A stretch of DNA of 64,000 bases, taken from NCBI GenBank assembly GCA_030159075.1, contig BROG01000257.1, positions 335,501 through 399,500 on the forward strand, in the 5' to 3' direction. Of the stretch, positions 24,801 through 39,700 are shown piece by piece; position 1 is the stretch's first letter, and every line of letters starts with the position of its first letter. The position numbers and the translations under genes were made by a program. The stretch is from Atrina japonica. Lineage: Eukaryota > Mollusca > Bivalvia > Pterioida > Pinnidae. The notes under the pieces were generated by a model. The model had not been told where the DNA came from. It was given only the letters and a program-made list of their open reading frames with translations, and ran no database searches.

Positions 24801-25684
24801 AAGCCTCTTCTCCATTACTGTTATACACCACTGTACACTGTTATACACCACTGTACACTGTTATACACCACTGTACACTGTTATACACCACTGTACACTG
24901 CTATACACCACTGTACACTGTTATACACCACTGTACACTGCTATACACCACTGTACACTGCTATACTCCACTGTACACTGCTATATACCACTGTACACTG
25001 TTATACACCACTGTACAGTTATACACCACTGTACACTGCTATACACCACTGTACACTGTTATACACCACTGTACACTGTTATACACCACTGTACACTGTT
25101 AAATACCACTGTACACTGTTATACACCACTGTACACTGTTATACACCACTGTACACTGTTATACACCACTGTACACTGTTATACACCACTGTACACTGTT
25201 ATTCAGCAATGCACTTCTTTGTGGTTCACATTTATGTCAATGGACATGTGTGTGGCTGGGGAAGTTTTTCTAGCTCACTTGCGCAAAGTCAAAGGCACAT
25301 TTTATTGTAAACAGGTTTACTTCTTCACCATAGCAAAATGACAGCTACAGTTTACGTACCTCATTCCTAAATATTTGTTATTAAGCTTGGCAATGTACAT
25401 ATGAAGAAAAAACAAATCAAAGACAACAAAGTACAGTGACAGAACATACCTTGATTTGGAGTGGATGGTGATCTACTGACATGACTAGCATATGAAGTAG
25501 GATTACACTGGGCCAAAGCTATACCATTCAGTGCCTCTAAAGCCTCTCCAGATTTGTAGAACTGTATGGTCCAATATTTTCTTGATATTCTTTTTTCTGA
25601 TCTACGAGATGGTGATGATCTGAGAGGGTCTGGTAGGGGCATACTTCCCTCTCCATCTTCTTTATTTGTGACAGGCATCTCCAT
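3789..25684 (-). CDS. ANKZF1: ANKZF1/Vms1-family tRNA endonuclease, 14 coding exons (C-terminus not seen)
   Basis: Family role: in ribosome-associated quality control, Vms1/ANKZF1 cuts peptidyl-tRNA on stalled 60S subunits to release the nascent chain, and it binds p97/VCP. Domains in order: acidic/serine N-terminus; C2H2-type finger (C98, C101, H114, H120); VLRF1 release-factor-like domain with GGHFAAAIF in exon 6 and RAKRGTAQ in exon 7, whose Gln (about residue 290) matches the catalytic Gln of the family; basic and low-complexity linker; ankyrin repeat about 718-746; Lys/Glu-rich coiled coil; and a p97-binding VIM motif (R-x5-AA-x2-R, residues 842-852). Exon lengths sum in frame to 864 codons plus 2 nt. 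Each junction has GT-AG borders. Human ANKZF1 is shorter (roughly 730 aa); the extra length here is in the linker exons. The C-terminal zinc-binding exon known in relatives was not found and probably lies beyond the left edge. Start chosen as the first ATG after the upstream stop in exon 2. Confidence 0.93.
4328..4408 (-). CDS. ANKZF1: ANKZF1 exon 14 (charged coiled coil)
   Basis: Encodes 27 residues rich in Glu and Lys ending [11 protein letters not shown], which is strongly conserved in ANKZF1. The acceptor is TTTTTTAAG and the donor AAG/GTGAAT. Phase 0 on both sides. The first Arg of the VIM motif is here; the rest is in the next exon. Confidence 0.9.
4596..5091. mobile_element. Tigger/pogo-like MITE
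   Basis: The left end CAGTGGAATCTTGTTATC (4596-4613) and the right end ATAATGAGATTGAACTG (about 5075-5091) are imperfect inverted repeats, flanked by TA on both sides. No transposase frame. The two overlapping 100-codon frames on the minus strand inside it are noise. It lies in the ANKZF1 intron between exons 13 and 14. Confidence 0.75.
5092..7090. repeat. 56-bp minisatellite with paired GTTAAC palindromes
   Basis: The unit is about 56 bp and contains GTTAACAATTTGTTAACTAT followed by a GTATTACTATACAGACTACA segment. The central part (about 5280-6310) is highly homogeneous. The flanks, particularly 6310-7090, are diverged with length variants. Every unit carries two GTTAAC hexamers 5 bp apart. 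Intronic in ANKZF1, no coding potential. Confidence 0.95.
7100..7365 (+). mobile_element. tRNA-derived SINE
   Basis: An A-box-like stretch (CTGGCTCAGTCAGTAGCACA near 7119) is followed by a B-box-like stretch (GAGTTCGAGTCTAGC near 7152), then a body containing the shared SINE 3' segment GGTGAAAGATTCTTGAGTG and an (A/C)-rich ATAAACAAATAAACAA tail. It is related in its 3' half to the copy at 43173-43528. No convincing target-site duplication found. Confidence 0.75.
7382..7480 (-). CDS. ANKZF1: ANKZF1 exon 13
   Basis: 33 codons, phase 0 on both sides, starting [20 protein letters not shown]. The PGPLTPEME stretch is a conserved ANKZF1 segment that opens the coiled-coil region. The acceptor is TTCACTAG and the donor is AAA/GTAAGT. 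A SINE ends within about 20 bp of the donor side. Confidence 0.92.
8233..8286. repeat. 27-bp direct duplication across a splice donor
   Basis: Two near-identical 27-bp units (CAAGATATACCT[A/G]AGCAG core) at 8233-8259 and 8260-8286. The second unit holds the exon 12 donor (CAG/GTATAT on the minus strand). The first repeats the donor as TAG/GTATAT. Confidence 0.85.
8270..8381 (-). CDS. ANKZF1: ANKZF1 exon 12 (ankyrin to coiled-coil linker)
   Basis: Encodes [20 protein letters not shown] and [18 protein letters not shown], one of the best conserved stretches of the family ([19 protein letters not shown]). The acceptor is GTGACTTCAG and the donor CAG/GTATAT. It begins in phase 2, joining exon 11, and ends in phase 0. 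Confidence 0.95.
9270..9705. repeat. 55-bp tandem repeat
   Basis: About eight copies of a 55-bp unit (ACTTATATCATAAAATCAGT ... ACTACAATGTATTGTT) with only scattered substitutions, ending about 25 bp from the donor of ANKZF1 exon 11. Low divergence suggests recent expansion. Confidence 0.95.
9730..10345 (-). CDS. ANKZF1: ANKZF1 exon 11 (linker and ankyrin repeat)
   Basis: The largest exon, 616 nt. It opens [20 protein letters not shown], a helical pair matching the family's start of the ankyrin region. A serine/threonine-rich insertion of roughly 120 residues follows. It closes with [28 protein letters not shown], a canonical ankyrin repeat. The insertion has no counterpart I recognise and accounts for much of the extra length over human ANKZF1. 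Acceptor TTTGTTTCAG; the donor is TCAA/GTGAGT. Confidence 0.93.
10939..11142 (-). CDS. ANKZF1: ANKZF1 exon 10 (basic linker)
   Basis: 68 codons from [10 protein letters not shown] to EPESDSYG. It contains a lysine/arginine run ([17 protein letters not shown]) that resembles the basic KRRRRKRNKKEK segment of the human protein and could act as a nuclear-localisation or rRNA-binding patch (inference). Acceptor TGTTTACAG, donor TATG/GTAAAA; phase 1 on both ends. Confidence 0.88.
11190..12210. repeat. Dispersed repeat, about three diverged tandem modules of about 430 bp
   Basis: Modules share a GTAAAGTTTCATCAAAATC segment, a CATGCAAAA(A/C)TGAATGAAAATGAC segment and a CCACCC(T/C)TGGG(T/C)C(A/G)ATCT segment (near 11220-11330, 11570-11670, 12010-12120). 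The block ends with a CTCACTTGAGACTTTGGCTCATGTGAG inverted motif (12178-12204). No coding frame. It lies in the ANKZF1 intron upstream of exon 10. Confidence 0.6.
12211..13553. other. ANKZF1 intron 9, no recognised gene
   Basis: Contains a SINE 3' fragment (about 12285-12385: GTTACTTTACCTAAAGCTGG TGACATCTC) followed by a poly(A) tract. The rest is unassigned AT-rich intron. Confidence 0.5.
13554..13799 (-). CDS. ANKZF1: ANKZF1 exon 9 (linker)
   Basis: Encodes about 82 residues starting [15 protein letters not shown] and ending [10 protein letters not shown], Ser/Glu/Gln-rich with no recognised domain. I chose the acceptor ATCATTTTAG because it restores the phase-1 frame left by exon 8; the AG further upstream would bring an immediate stop. 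The conserved KKPTxEEI segment of vertebrate ANKZF1 between the VLRF1 domain and the linker is not evident, so an exon between 13800 and 14658 may have been missed or lost. Confidence 0.75.
14205..14630. repeat. GACAGACAGATAGGAT-type minisatellite
   Basis: Irregular tandem array of GACAGA, GATAGGAT and GAAAGAGA blocks, with a roughly 110-bp second-level period. It ends about 30 bp from the donor of ANKZF1 exon 8. The 138-codon and 89-codon Ser/Leu/Cys frames on the minus strand are repeat translations, not genes. Confidence 0.9.
14659..14881 (-). CDS. ANKZF1: ANKZF1 exon 8 (VLRF1 domain, C-terminal half)
   Basis: Encodes [20 protein letters not shown] followed by [19 protein letters not shown] and a [16 protein letters not shown] segment. 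LRAP, the FF(S/G)GK loop and RRPTxxEIxRVxxxL are hallmark VLRF1/Vms1 elements. The acceptor is GGTTACAG and the donor is TACG/GTAAAT. Confidence 0.95.
15381..15528 (-). CDS. ANKZF1: ANKZF1 exon 7 (catalytic segment)
   Basis: Encodes [20 protein letters not shown] then [20 protein letters not shown] and RYNEEALKE. The RAKRGTAQ motif carries the Gln (about residue 290) equivalent to the GGQ glutamine of release factors and to the catalytic Gln of Vms1/ANKZF1, so the protein is predicted active. The acceptor CAATTAACAG has a weak pyrimidine tract. The 21-bp satellite starts only about 75 bp upstream and is open in the same frame. Confidence 0.96.
15603..17357. repeat. 21-bp satellite array, about 84 copies
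   Basis: The unit is GATATATCTAGTGTGTCTGCT with common variants (ACT/GCT/GTG, ATACATC, ATACCTGG). Because 21 is divisible by three and the unit lacks stops in several frames, open frames of about 500-600 codons occur on both strands. They are artefacts. The variant block TATACCTGGTGTGTCTACTG recurs near 15936, 16333, 16775 and 17107, showing amplification of blocks of about 330-440 bp. Intronic in ANKZF1. Confidence 0.97.
18005..18160. repeat. 49-bp tandem triplication
   Basis: Three copies of a 49-bp unit (GTGGCCACATATCTTTATAT ... TTTGTTTGTTTT). The first copy carries a variant start (GGTGGCCAGATATC). Intronic in ANKZF1. Confidence 0.9.
18427..18542 (-). CDS. ANKZF1: ANKZF1 exon 6 (VLRF1 core strand and loop)
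   Basis: Encodes [20 protein letters not shown] and [18 protein letters not shown]. The hydrophobic strand plus GGHFAAAIF is the diagnostic VLRF1 signature (human AAGHFAGAIF). Acceptor GATTTCAG, donor AAAG/GTACTT. Missed by simple ORF calling because it lacks an in-frame Met near its start. Confidence 0.95.
18753..19069. mobile_element. MITE with imperfect terminal inverted repeats
   Basis: The left end ATACTGTATTTGATCCAGTA (from 18753) and the reverse complement of the right end (ATATCGTATTCGACCCAATA, up to 19069) match at most positions, and both run into a GCCC/ACCC segment and a CCCCTCCCCCTT-like stretch. No transposase frame. Class uncertain. Confidence 0.6.
19936..20192 (-). CDS. ANKZF1: ANKZF1 exon 5
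   Basis: Encodes an acidic Ser/Glu run ([12 protein letters not shown]), [19 protein letters not shown], then [20 protein letters not shown] and RCVMHHKT. The 'SISGSE.S' acidic segment and (V/F)x(F)RNADGxxxSVYRC match the start of the family's VLRF1 domain (human HRVLFQNAQGQFLYAYRC). Acceptor TTTTAACGCAG and donor GACT/GTAAGT. Confidence 0.95.
20393..20630. repeat. Cluster of CATGTGAA/TTCACATG palindromic blocks
   Basis: About ten copies of TTCACATGAA-like or CATGTGAAAT-like words on both strands, some arranged as inverted pairs that could fold into stems. Probably a decayed foldback element in the ANKZF1 intron 4. Confidence 0.55.
20649..20832. repeat. TG-rich microsatellite with ATGT/CTGT interruptions
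   Basis: Imperfect (TG)n with ATGTATGTCTGTG blocks. The Cys/Val and Thr/His-rich open frames here are translations of the repeat. Confidence 0.9.
22048..22144 (-). CDS. ANKZF1: ANKZF1 exon 4 (zinc-finger histidines)
   Basis: Encodes [20 protein letters not shown] then [13 protein letters not shown]114 and H120 complete the C2H2-type finger begun in exon 3. DWHR(Y/F)NLxQ(K/R)L is diagnostic for ANKZF1/Vms1. Acceptor TTCTCACAG, donor TCAG/GTAAGA. Confidence 0.96.
22245..22560. repeat. Imperfect GCAAGAATGTTGCA-type repeat cluster
   Basis: Multiple TTTGCAAGAA and GTTGCAGC/GTTGCAAGA words in diverged tandem and partly palindromic arrangement (TTGCAA). The several 60-80 codon frames here are repeat shadows. 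Intronic. Confidence 0.6.
24417..24514 (-). CDS. ANKZF1: ANKZF1 exon 3 (zinc-finger cysteines)
   Basis: Encodes [20 protein letters not shown] then [13 protein letters not shown]98 and C101 (MSCSTC) are the finger cysteines, as in the human (F/S)CSTC segment. Acceptor AAATTTCAG, donor TCAG/GTACTT. Too short and Met-poor for a simple ORF scan. Confidence 0.93.
24690..24800 (-). mobile_element. tRNA-derived SINE head
   Basis: On the minus strand, an A-box-like segment (TGACCGAAAGGATAGAACA) is followed at normal spacing by GAGTTCAAGTCCC, a good B box. A related 3' stretch (CTCACAAAATCAGCTT) is also present near 18650-18680. The 20-bp array begins immediately beyond its 5' end. Confidence 0.6.
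24820..25203. repeat. 20-bp tandem array, about 19 copies
   Basis: The unit is TTATACACCACTGTACACTG with a few C/T variants and one short copy near 25012. The 181- and 188-codon frames across it encode only its translation. It lies between ANKZF1 exons 2 and 3. Confidence 0.97.
25450..25684 (-). CDS. ANKZF1: ANKZF1 exon 2, coding part with start codon
   Basis: Start ATG at 25684 ([20 protein letters not shown]). A second in-frame Met lies two codons on. The exon runs from acceptor ATTTTCAG (exon begins 25712) to donor CAAG/GTATGT at 25450. It encodes a Ser/Arg/Pro-rich N-terminus and [20 protein letters not shown]. The short hydrophobic segment corresponds in position to the loosely conserved N-terminal region of ANKZF1. 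The start is the first in-frame ATG after the upstream stop. Confidence 0.8.
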
Positions 25685-26368
25685 GCTTTGTTCTACATGT
25701 GTTTGTAAGTTACTGAAAATATGTAGTATCATGTAGTATCAACAACAACAATGATAGTGTTCATAACAGATAATATAAATAAATGATGCATATATCATGA
25801 TTATATATTGTTATGTGACCCCAACCATTCTGAAAAAAATGTTATCATGAGAAATTAAAGAATACAATCATCATTAATTTGAATTAACAAGCTTACAATT
25901 TCATTAAATATGATCCGAGTCATGGAATGAATCCTACAACAGAACATATCAAAATATAAAATATCATTGCACATTGTTTGTCAATTGATATATATATATA
26001 TAAATTAAAATTATATGTACATTGTACATGAGTGAATTCAGCTTTTAATATATTTTACCTATAAACCACAGACTTCATGATAAATTAAGGTAGAGACTTG
26101 AATATTCTGTTTAAGTCAAAATGTCTTTCAATTAAACAAAATCTCATACACGTTCTTTGAATGTTTAAAGTTGAGTATACACATTCAAACTTCGAGTCTT
26201 ATATTATATCAATGTCAGAATTATTATTGCATCACCAGTTGAAATATTTTGTACGATTACACTCCAGGGTGTAACCTGTTGTTTCAGTTTAGCTACATTT
26301 ATTTCATGGAGAGTATAACACATCGTTTGTCAACTAATTCTACAAAAAAATATGGAAATAATCCTTAC

Positions 26369-26500
26369 CATTAATACCAATTGGGGTTATTTCGGGTACC
26401 CAGCTGTTGTTGACATGTTCATATGCACATGAACTGAATTTATAATACATTCGGGATCGGCAAACACTACCCAAATAATTAAAGGTCTCTCCGAGCCCGG
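26369..26500 (-). other. ANKZF1: Probable noncoding exon 1 of ANKZF1
   Basis: A good donor, TTAATG/GTAAGG, lies at 26369/26368 on the minus strand, 0.66 kb upstream of exon 2, just downstream of the GC-rich promoter segment. The upstream boundary is a guess. If spliced to 25712, the junction reads ATG TAA. Confidence 0.45.
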
Positions 26501-26504
26501 TTAA

Positions 26505-27065
26505 CTATATGTACAAAGATAAATAATGATCATTGATATTGGGCGGAGCGCAGCGCGGATATGTGTCTCGTTGAGAACGGGTTTACATAGGTATGTTTGT
26601 TGAATTATGTTTCTTTATCTAAATAACTTAAATTATTGATAATGAATTAACGCGATCTACCTTTCCCCAGCTTAAAACCCGTCATACAGTGCCGTGTAAC
26701 TGTGAAACGCTACTGACAGTGACAGTAACACCACACAACACATGACCACGGGTCATAAATATTTTCCTGTAACTAACCCGATATTGTTATTTATTGTGTT
26801 TTGCACCTGTTTTCTAGTGATAGTCCTGTAATTGAATATATGACAAAATCAATGTAATTCACCAACGTTTTATAATTTTAGATATTAACAATTTAGTCAC
26901 TGTCATTGAGTTGGATCTTTAGGCTACAGTTTACTGTTGCCAACTCTTTCAAACAACGGTAAAGTTGATTGACACGTCAGCTGACTGCATGTGCTTCTAA
27001 TAATAGAATTTTTAGTAAACATTTGCCTGTCACTATAAATAGTAGACTGATAATTAAAACTTGGT
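26505..27065. promoter_or_regulatory. Bidirectional ANKZF1/IDI1 promoter region
   Basis: Between the two predicted first exons lie an inverted CCAAT box (ATTGG, 26538-26542) fused to a GC box (GGGCGG, 26541-26546), a local GC-rich stretch, an ACGT-core word (ACACGTCAGC near 26971) and a TATA box TATAAATAG (27034-27042) pointing toward IDI1. The arrangement suggests divergent transcription; the motifs are short and untested. Confidence 0.5.
27034..27042 (+). promoter_or_regulatory. TATA box for IDI1
   Basis: TATAAATAG, a near-consensus TATA element, is followed about 50 bp later by a strong donor (AAAG/GTAAGT at 27090/27091). This fits a short noncoding first exon starting near 27065-27070. 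Confidence 0.5.
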
Positions 27066-27090
27066 TTCATGTGAATACTTGAAACAAAAG
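27065..27090 (+). other. IDI1: Probable noncoding first exon of IDI1
   Basis: The exon would be bounded by the expected start about 30 bp after the TATA box and the donor GAAACAAAAG/GTAAGT. The IDI1 coding exon at 30658 has its own acceptor (TTGATACAG, exon from 30633), so an upstream 5' UTR exon is required. Confidence 0.5.
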
Positions 27091-27101
27091 GTAAGTTACA
27101 T

Positions 27102-27131
27102 CAGCGATATATAAAGCTTTATATATCGCTG
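27102..27131. repeat. 30-bp perfect palindrome flanked by GTTACAT direct repeats
   Basis: CAGCGATATATAAAG at 27102-27116 is followed directly by its reverse complement at 27117-27131, with no loop. Seven-base direct repeats GTTACAT flank it (27095-27101, 27132-27138). It starts 11 bp into the predicted first IDI1 intron. Confidence 0.9.
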
Positions 27132-27386
27132 GTTACATCTACTAAAATCCAAATTGTGAGTACAAAATGTAGTTACATGTACATGCATCTTAAATATTTA
27201 CATGTGTCAGTGGCCATACATGTATATGTGCATTGTATACATGTATATTCAACAGTTTATAAAAAGAATTAAAATCAATACAATCTGTTGACTTCAAACT
27301 TCATTTCAACAAATAACTGATACAATCTCTATATAGAATGATAGAAAATGCCCTATAATATTAGCTCATCCTCCTTTAGTTACAGC

Positions 27387-27466
27387 TGCAACGAAGAAGG
27401 TATGTTACAATTTTTATTTTTCTGTCGACAGAAAAATAAAAATAGTAAAATACCTTCTTCATTGCA
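27387..27466. repeat. Nested palindrome
   Basis: Inner perfect palindrome of 34 bp centred on GTCGAC (27410-27443). Outer arms TGCAACGAAGAAGGTAT (27387-27403) and ATACCTTCTTCATTGCA (27450-27466) are complementary at 16 of 17 positions. A foldback-type element in IDI1 intron 1. Confidence 0.85.
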
Positions 27467-27469
27467 GCA

Positions 27470-27745
27470 ATGACACCAGTGCAGTGAGGGTTCTTTTACA
27501 TTCCACACCTGCAGTGAAAGTAACACAGGACCTCATTTTTAATTCTCATACAAAAGATGTGTTACATGTACATGTACTTTCACTTTTTATGCCAAGCTCT
27601 TAGCAACGAAACAACAGCCACTACCAAACTCTTATTTGAAAGCTTGGGTACTGTCCAGGGAGGGGGATGGTGTGACCCAGTTCTGGGAATCAAACCTGAC
27701 ATCTTCTGATTGTGAGTCAAATGTTCTACTACAAGTGGTCTCTAG
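27470..27745 (-). mobile_element. tRNA-derived SINE, minus orientation
   Basis: On the minus strand a tRNA-like head (TAGTAGAACATTTGACTCAC) is followed by a B-box-like GGTTTGATTCCC and a body with GACCTTGT-like and GTCCTGTGTTACTTTCACTG segments shared with the other SINEs (compare 7215 and 43385). The head is next to a TACATGTACATGTA run. Confidence 0.65.
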
Positions 27746-28349
27746 ATACATGTACATGTATAACAATTAAGAAATCCCTGAGGGATCTTGGCGCCGACCG
27801 TGGAATGATCTATGTCTGATCTATGACAGACTATTCTTTTCGCTTATTTTGTGTCTCAACATTGAATTTGAACATAAATCCATATTTCTGTGAAATACTT
27901 TTTTCACAAGATTGGGCCATTCCAATTTTTTTCACTGTTTAGTGTCTGCGGACTGATTAGTTTTGAGATCATTAAACAGAAAAAAAAACACAAACATCTA
28001 AGGAAAAAATATGAAATATAGCCCTCAAATGAAGAAGTAAACATGAACATTTGTTTACATCATTGTAAAAATAAGAATTTCTTCGGTTATTTATTAGTAT
28101 GTGCCAAAGATTTGGTTTTTTATAAGTGTAATATTGTTTTCCATTGTTAACATATTAAGAAATACTTAAATATCCATAAAATTGCATTGTATTCATAAAA
28201 ATATCTAGTGTTTTTTTCTGTCATTTTGTGTCTCTTTTCCTGATAGAAAGATAGGTTTTTGTCTTTTTGGTGGACGTAAAAGATAAAAAAAACTTAAATG
28301 GCCTTATAGCGAAACTAAACGCGAACTGAACATATTACATTTTCAGAAA

Positions 28350-28745
28350 GAAAGGAATTCAACATGGCCAACAGGTGTCCATCTTGGATTTTGATCTCTC
28401 TGAAAATGTTATATGCACATCAATACCTCGGGGGGAAGGACCTCAAACTTCAAAGGCAACCCTTATGTCAAATTTCAAGATCCCATCAGTCTTTTCTGAG
28501 AAATAGCGGTAATAAACTTCCTATGGTCAAAATCCTAGATGGTGACCTGTTGGCCATATTGGATTTTGATCTTTCTGAAAATTCAATTTGCACAACTACA
28601 TCTTAAGGAAAACCTTTAGGTCAAATTTCAATGAGATCCCATCAGTGCTGTATGAGAAATAGCGGTAACAAGAATTGTTACAGATAGAAGGACCACAGAT
28701 GCAGGACAATTTGAATAGCCCACCATCTGTTGATGGTGGGCTAAA
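28350..28745 (+). mobile_element. Lophotrochozoan-type dispersed repeat ending in a hairpin
   Basis: Two diverged modules of about 170 bp share GTTGGCCAT/ACATGGCCAA, TTGGATTTTGATCT, CTGAAAAT and AGATCCCATCAGT, GAGAAATAGCGGTAA. The element ends in TAGCCCACCATC-TGTT-GATGGTGGGCTA (28713-28740), a 12-bp perfect stem. This arrangement resembles non-autonomous repeats frequent in bivalves (from general knowledge; family not named). Confidence 0.65.
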
Positions 28746-28872
28746 TACGTGTACATGTACAAATGTATAAGATAAAGATCTAGTTTCGGTTAAAAAGAGT
28801 GTGGATCTATTTTGCCTAAACCTCATTGTTTTTTAACCTCATTCCCATCAATATACATTTATAGTTCCTTTA

Positions 28873-29480
28873 TAGGTCACTCAAGTGACCTAGGCTTATA
28901 TACATGTATGCCATTGGTCTTTGTTCATTGTGCTTCGTCCATTAACAACAGAACATTTTTAACTTCTTGAAAACTACTTTGCCAATCATTTTCAAATTTG
29001 GTAAATAGCTTCATTAGAGTAAGGGGAACTTAGGTTGTGAATTTAGTTATGCAGGTGCCCCCTGGGTTCTATGGGTGGAGCCAAAAGTACCAAAAATAGC
29101 CCAAACTTTAAAAATCTTCTTTTCACCAGTACATCGAGGACAAAAACTTAAATATGTAATACATGACTAGAAAGAAGATAAAGCCTTCTATTAAAATTAT
29201 GAAAATTTTTTATACTTGCAGCAAGGGGTTGGGCCAATATGGCCATATAATTGTGATTATGTGATTTATCTTAGAAAATTTCTGCTTCTCTGCATTGTAA
29301 AGAAAAACTTAATACATTTTTAGAAAGAGTATAAAGGTCTTTACCAAACTAATGGAATTTATTATCCAGGGAGCAGGGGTCTGTGGTGGGCAAAATTAGC
29401 TACAAAGTGACTATCTGCTTCCCTGCATGTGTACATCACGTACATATGAGTTATTTATATAAGGAAAAAGTGAACACATT
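28873..29480 (+). mobile_element. Dispersed repeat starting with AGGTCACT palindrome
   Basis: It opens with AGGTCACT-CA-AGTGACCT (28875-28892), then a long non-coding body with CTTGAAAACTACTTTGCCAA and GTGCCCCCTGGGTTCTATGG. No frame. Boundaries approximate. In IDI1 intron 1. Confidence 0.5.
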
Positions 29481-29494
29481 TTTAGAAAGAACAT

Positions 29495-29715
29495 CAAGAC
29501 TTTCAATTCAGTTGTTAGATTTATGACTTTCAATTAAATTGTTAGATTTTTGACTTTTAATTAAATTGTTAGATTTATGACTTTCAATTAAATTGTTAGA
29601 TTTATGACTTTCAATTAAATTGTTAGATTTATGACTTTCAATTAAATTGTTAGATTTATGACTTTCAATTAAATTGTTAGATTTATGACTTTCAATTAAA
29701 TTGTTAGATTTATTA
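29495..29715. repeat. 27-bp tandem repeat, about eight copies
   Basis: The unit is TTAGATTTATGACTTTCAATTAAATTG with few substitutions. In IDI1 intron 1. Confidence 0.93.
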
Positions 29716-30627
29716 ACTTAGGAGCATGTTTAAGGCAAAACATATTTATCATGGTAATTGATATGTCCTGACTAACCCATCTAAAAAAGTCTTGATTCCC
29801 AAAATTTTAGGTAATTTTAATTTGCCAGCTTATTTTTTTCTTGTAAAAAACTTGAAATTTTATCCAATTTCTTATATGAAAAATAAAAATAAAATTTAAA
29901 AAAAATGCCTATTGACTGATAGACTTCTTAAACTACTGGTTAGGATACAAAAAACAAAAAAACCAAACATTTTTTTTACCTAAAACTTGTAACATTTATA
30001 ACATCTTGTGAGTATACATGTAGAAGAATTCATATTTAACACTTGTGTTATACACTCGTGTTAAATCTGTGTTCTTCTGCCTCACACAATATACATGTAA
30101 TAAACTTGTTATTCATCCAACAATTGGCAGATATCCTTGATATAATTTGTTACATTTTCTACTATTTTGCACACAATCTATTTACTTCCTTATAGTTTCT
30201 GTTGATGTAAAGTTTCATTATCATAGGTTAGCTTATACATGTAAGATCCATGCTGTTTTAATGTTTGAACATGTATGACTTTTTTAAAATGAAGATGTTT
30301 TTTCTTGTACGTGTAGATGTATGGAAGCAGATAAACCTCAAACATCATAGAAATATATTTTCTCGATCTCTATTCAGTGAAAATTGAAAATCAGAAATTC
30401 CAAGTGGATCAACAACTACAATGTAGAAGCAATAATCTTATTTATATTATACATGTAGTCTGTCACACCTTTTAAATGTACACCACATTCACTTTGCATT
30501 TACATTGTACATGTACTGTACAATATTTACATTTCAAAAATGTAGGTCAATTTTTAAAATCTTTTAGAATACATGTACATATATAAATGTATACATGTAC
30601 ATATGATCAAATGTGTTGTTATTTTGA

Positions 30628-38653
<8,026 letters not shown>

Positions 38654-39609
38654 AAAAAGAAAGCTTTTGAAACCAGACTGTATTCATGCCTGCCTTAAAG
38701 TAACAAACCATGAAATCTTCATACCATCATAAGGAAATTAACATATCTAGCTTTCTCTTCAACTGCTGGATCTGATGGGTGGAATGACACGATAAATAAC
38801 TGGCAAGTTTAACATTTCAGGGGTAATACATTGGGTGGTATTACATCTTAAAAACATCTGAAATAGATAAATGATGCTAAGGTATGTTCTGTCAGGAAAC
38901 TAGGTCCCTGAATGAAGAGGGTAATAAAACCAGCATTGTACAGGGCCAGAGGTTTTGACTTGATAGGGATCTGAGAATGTCAACATAGCTCTAAATGAAG
39001 AGAAGTATAAATGAAAGATTCAAAATGATCATGGATACATGGAGCTGCTGAATGGACAGAATTCCGATATGCTCAGACAAGAAAGACATTTGTTTTGTCA
39101 TATCTCTTCAGGATTCTTCAAGTGTTTAACTGATTCAACCCAAAAGACACATGAATTTATAGAAGAGTCCATTGTTTTTCAGGGGTTGATGAATTGATCT
39201 CAGAATCATCAAGTTTCATGTATGACTTAAATGACATTTGAACTTTATCATTTTTATTGTTGACTCATAGTTGTAACTTTATTATATAAATCTGCAGTTT
39301 TGTATGTCTTAGAATTGGAAACAGGTCTTCCTACTCTGGGACCTGTTCTACCATATGTCATACATTTCAAGTTTTAGTCTTTGTTTTAGGACGACATTTA
39401 TGACTTGTGACTATTTTACAAGCCGCTCTATCTGTCTCTATGTCATCCCTGTCCTCTGGTAGTTTGCCTCTGATTCTCTCCCACAAGGGTTTCTTGGGCA
39501 TCCTCTCTTCTGCATTCCCTGTTAATTCCATTGCTCTCCTTGTCTTGTTGGATGCTGGCCTCTGTTGTGTCCAATTCATCTTCAGCTATACTTCAGGAAA
39601 TCTATACAA

Positions 39610-39700
39610 ATTATAAACATTAAACCAAAGTTTTGATTTTGGCCAAGATGATTGTTCCAATAAATAAGACCTCATCAGTTGAGTTTTTTTTGAGAATTTT
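39610..39700 (-). mobile_element. Hammerhead-like dispersed element, copy E
   Basis: On the minus strand CTCAA-CTGATGA-GGTC (39683 downward) keeps the catalytic CUGAUGA box, followed by GGAACAATCATC and CTTGGCC and the shared 3' tail AAAACTTTGGT. The GAAA box is altered to GAAC and the second strand of stem I is weak, so this copy is decayed. Confidence 0.55.

Noticed and set aside
24765..25341. 181- and 188-codon Tyr/His/Cys-rich frames
   Set aside because: They follow a 20-bp tandem array; composition and overlap of frames show repeat translation.
26731..26745. Sterol regulatory element for IDI1 (AACACCAC)
   Set aside because: Only a loose match to the SREBP site; too short to claim.
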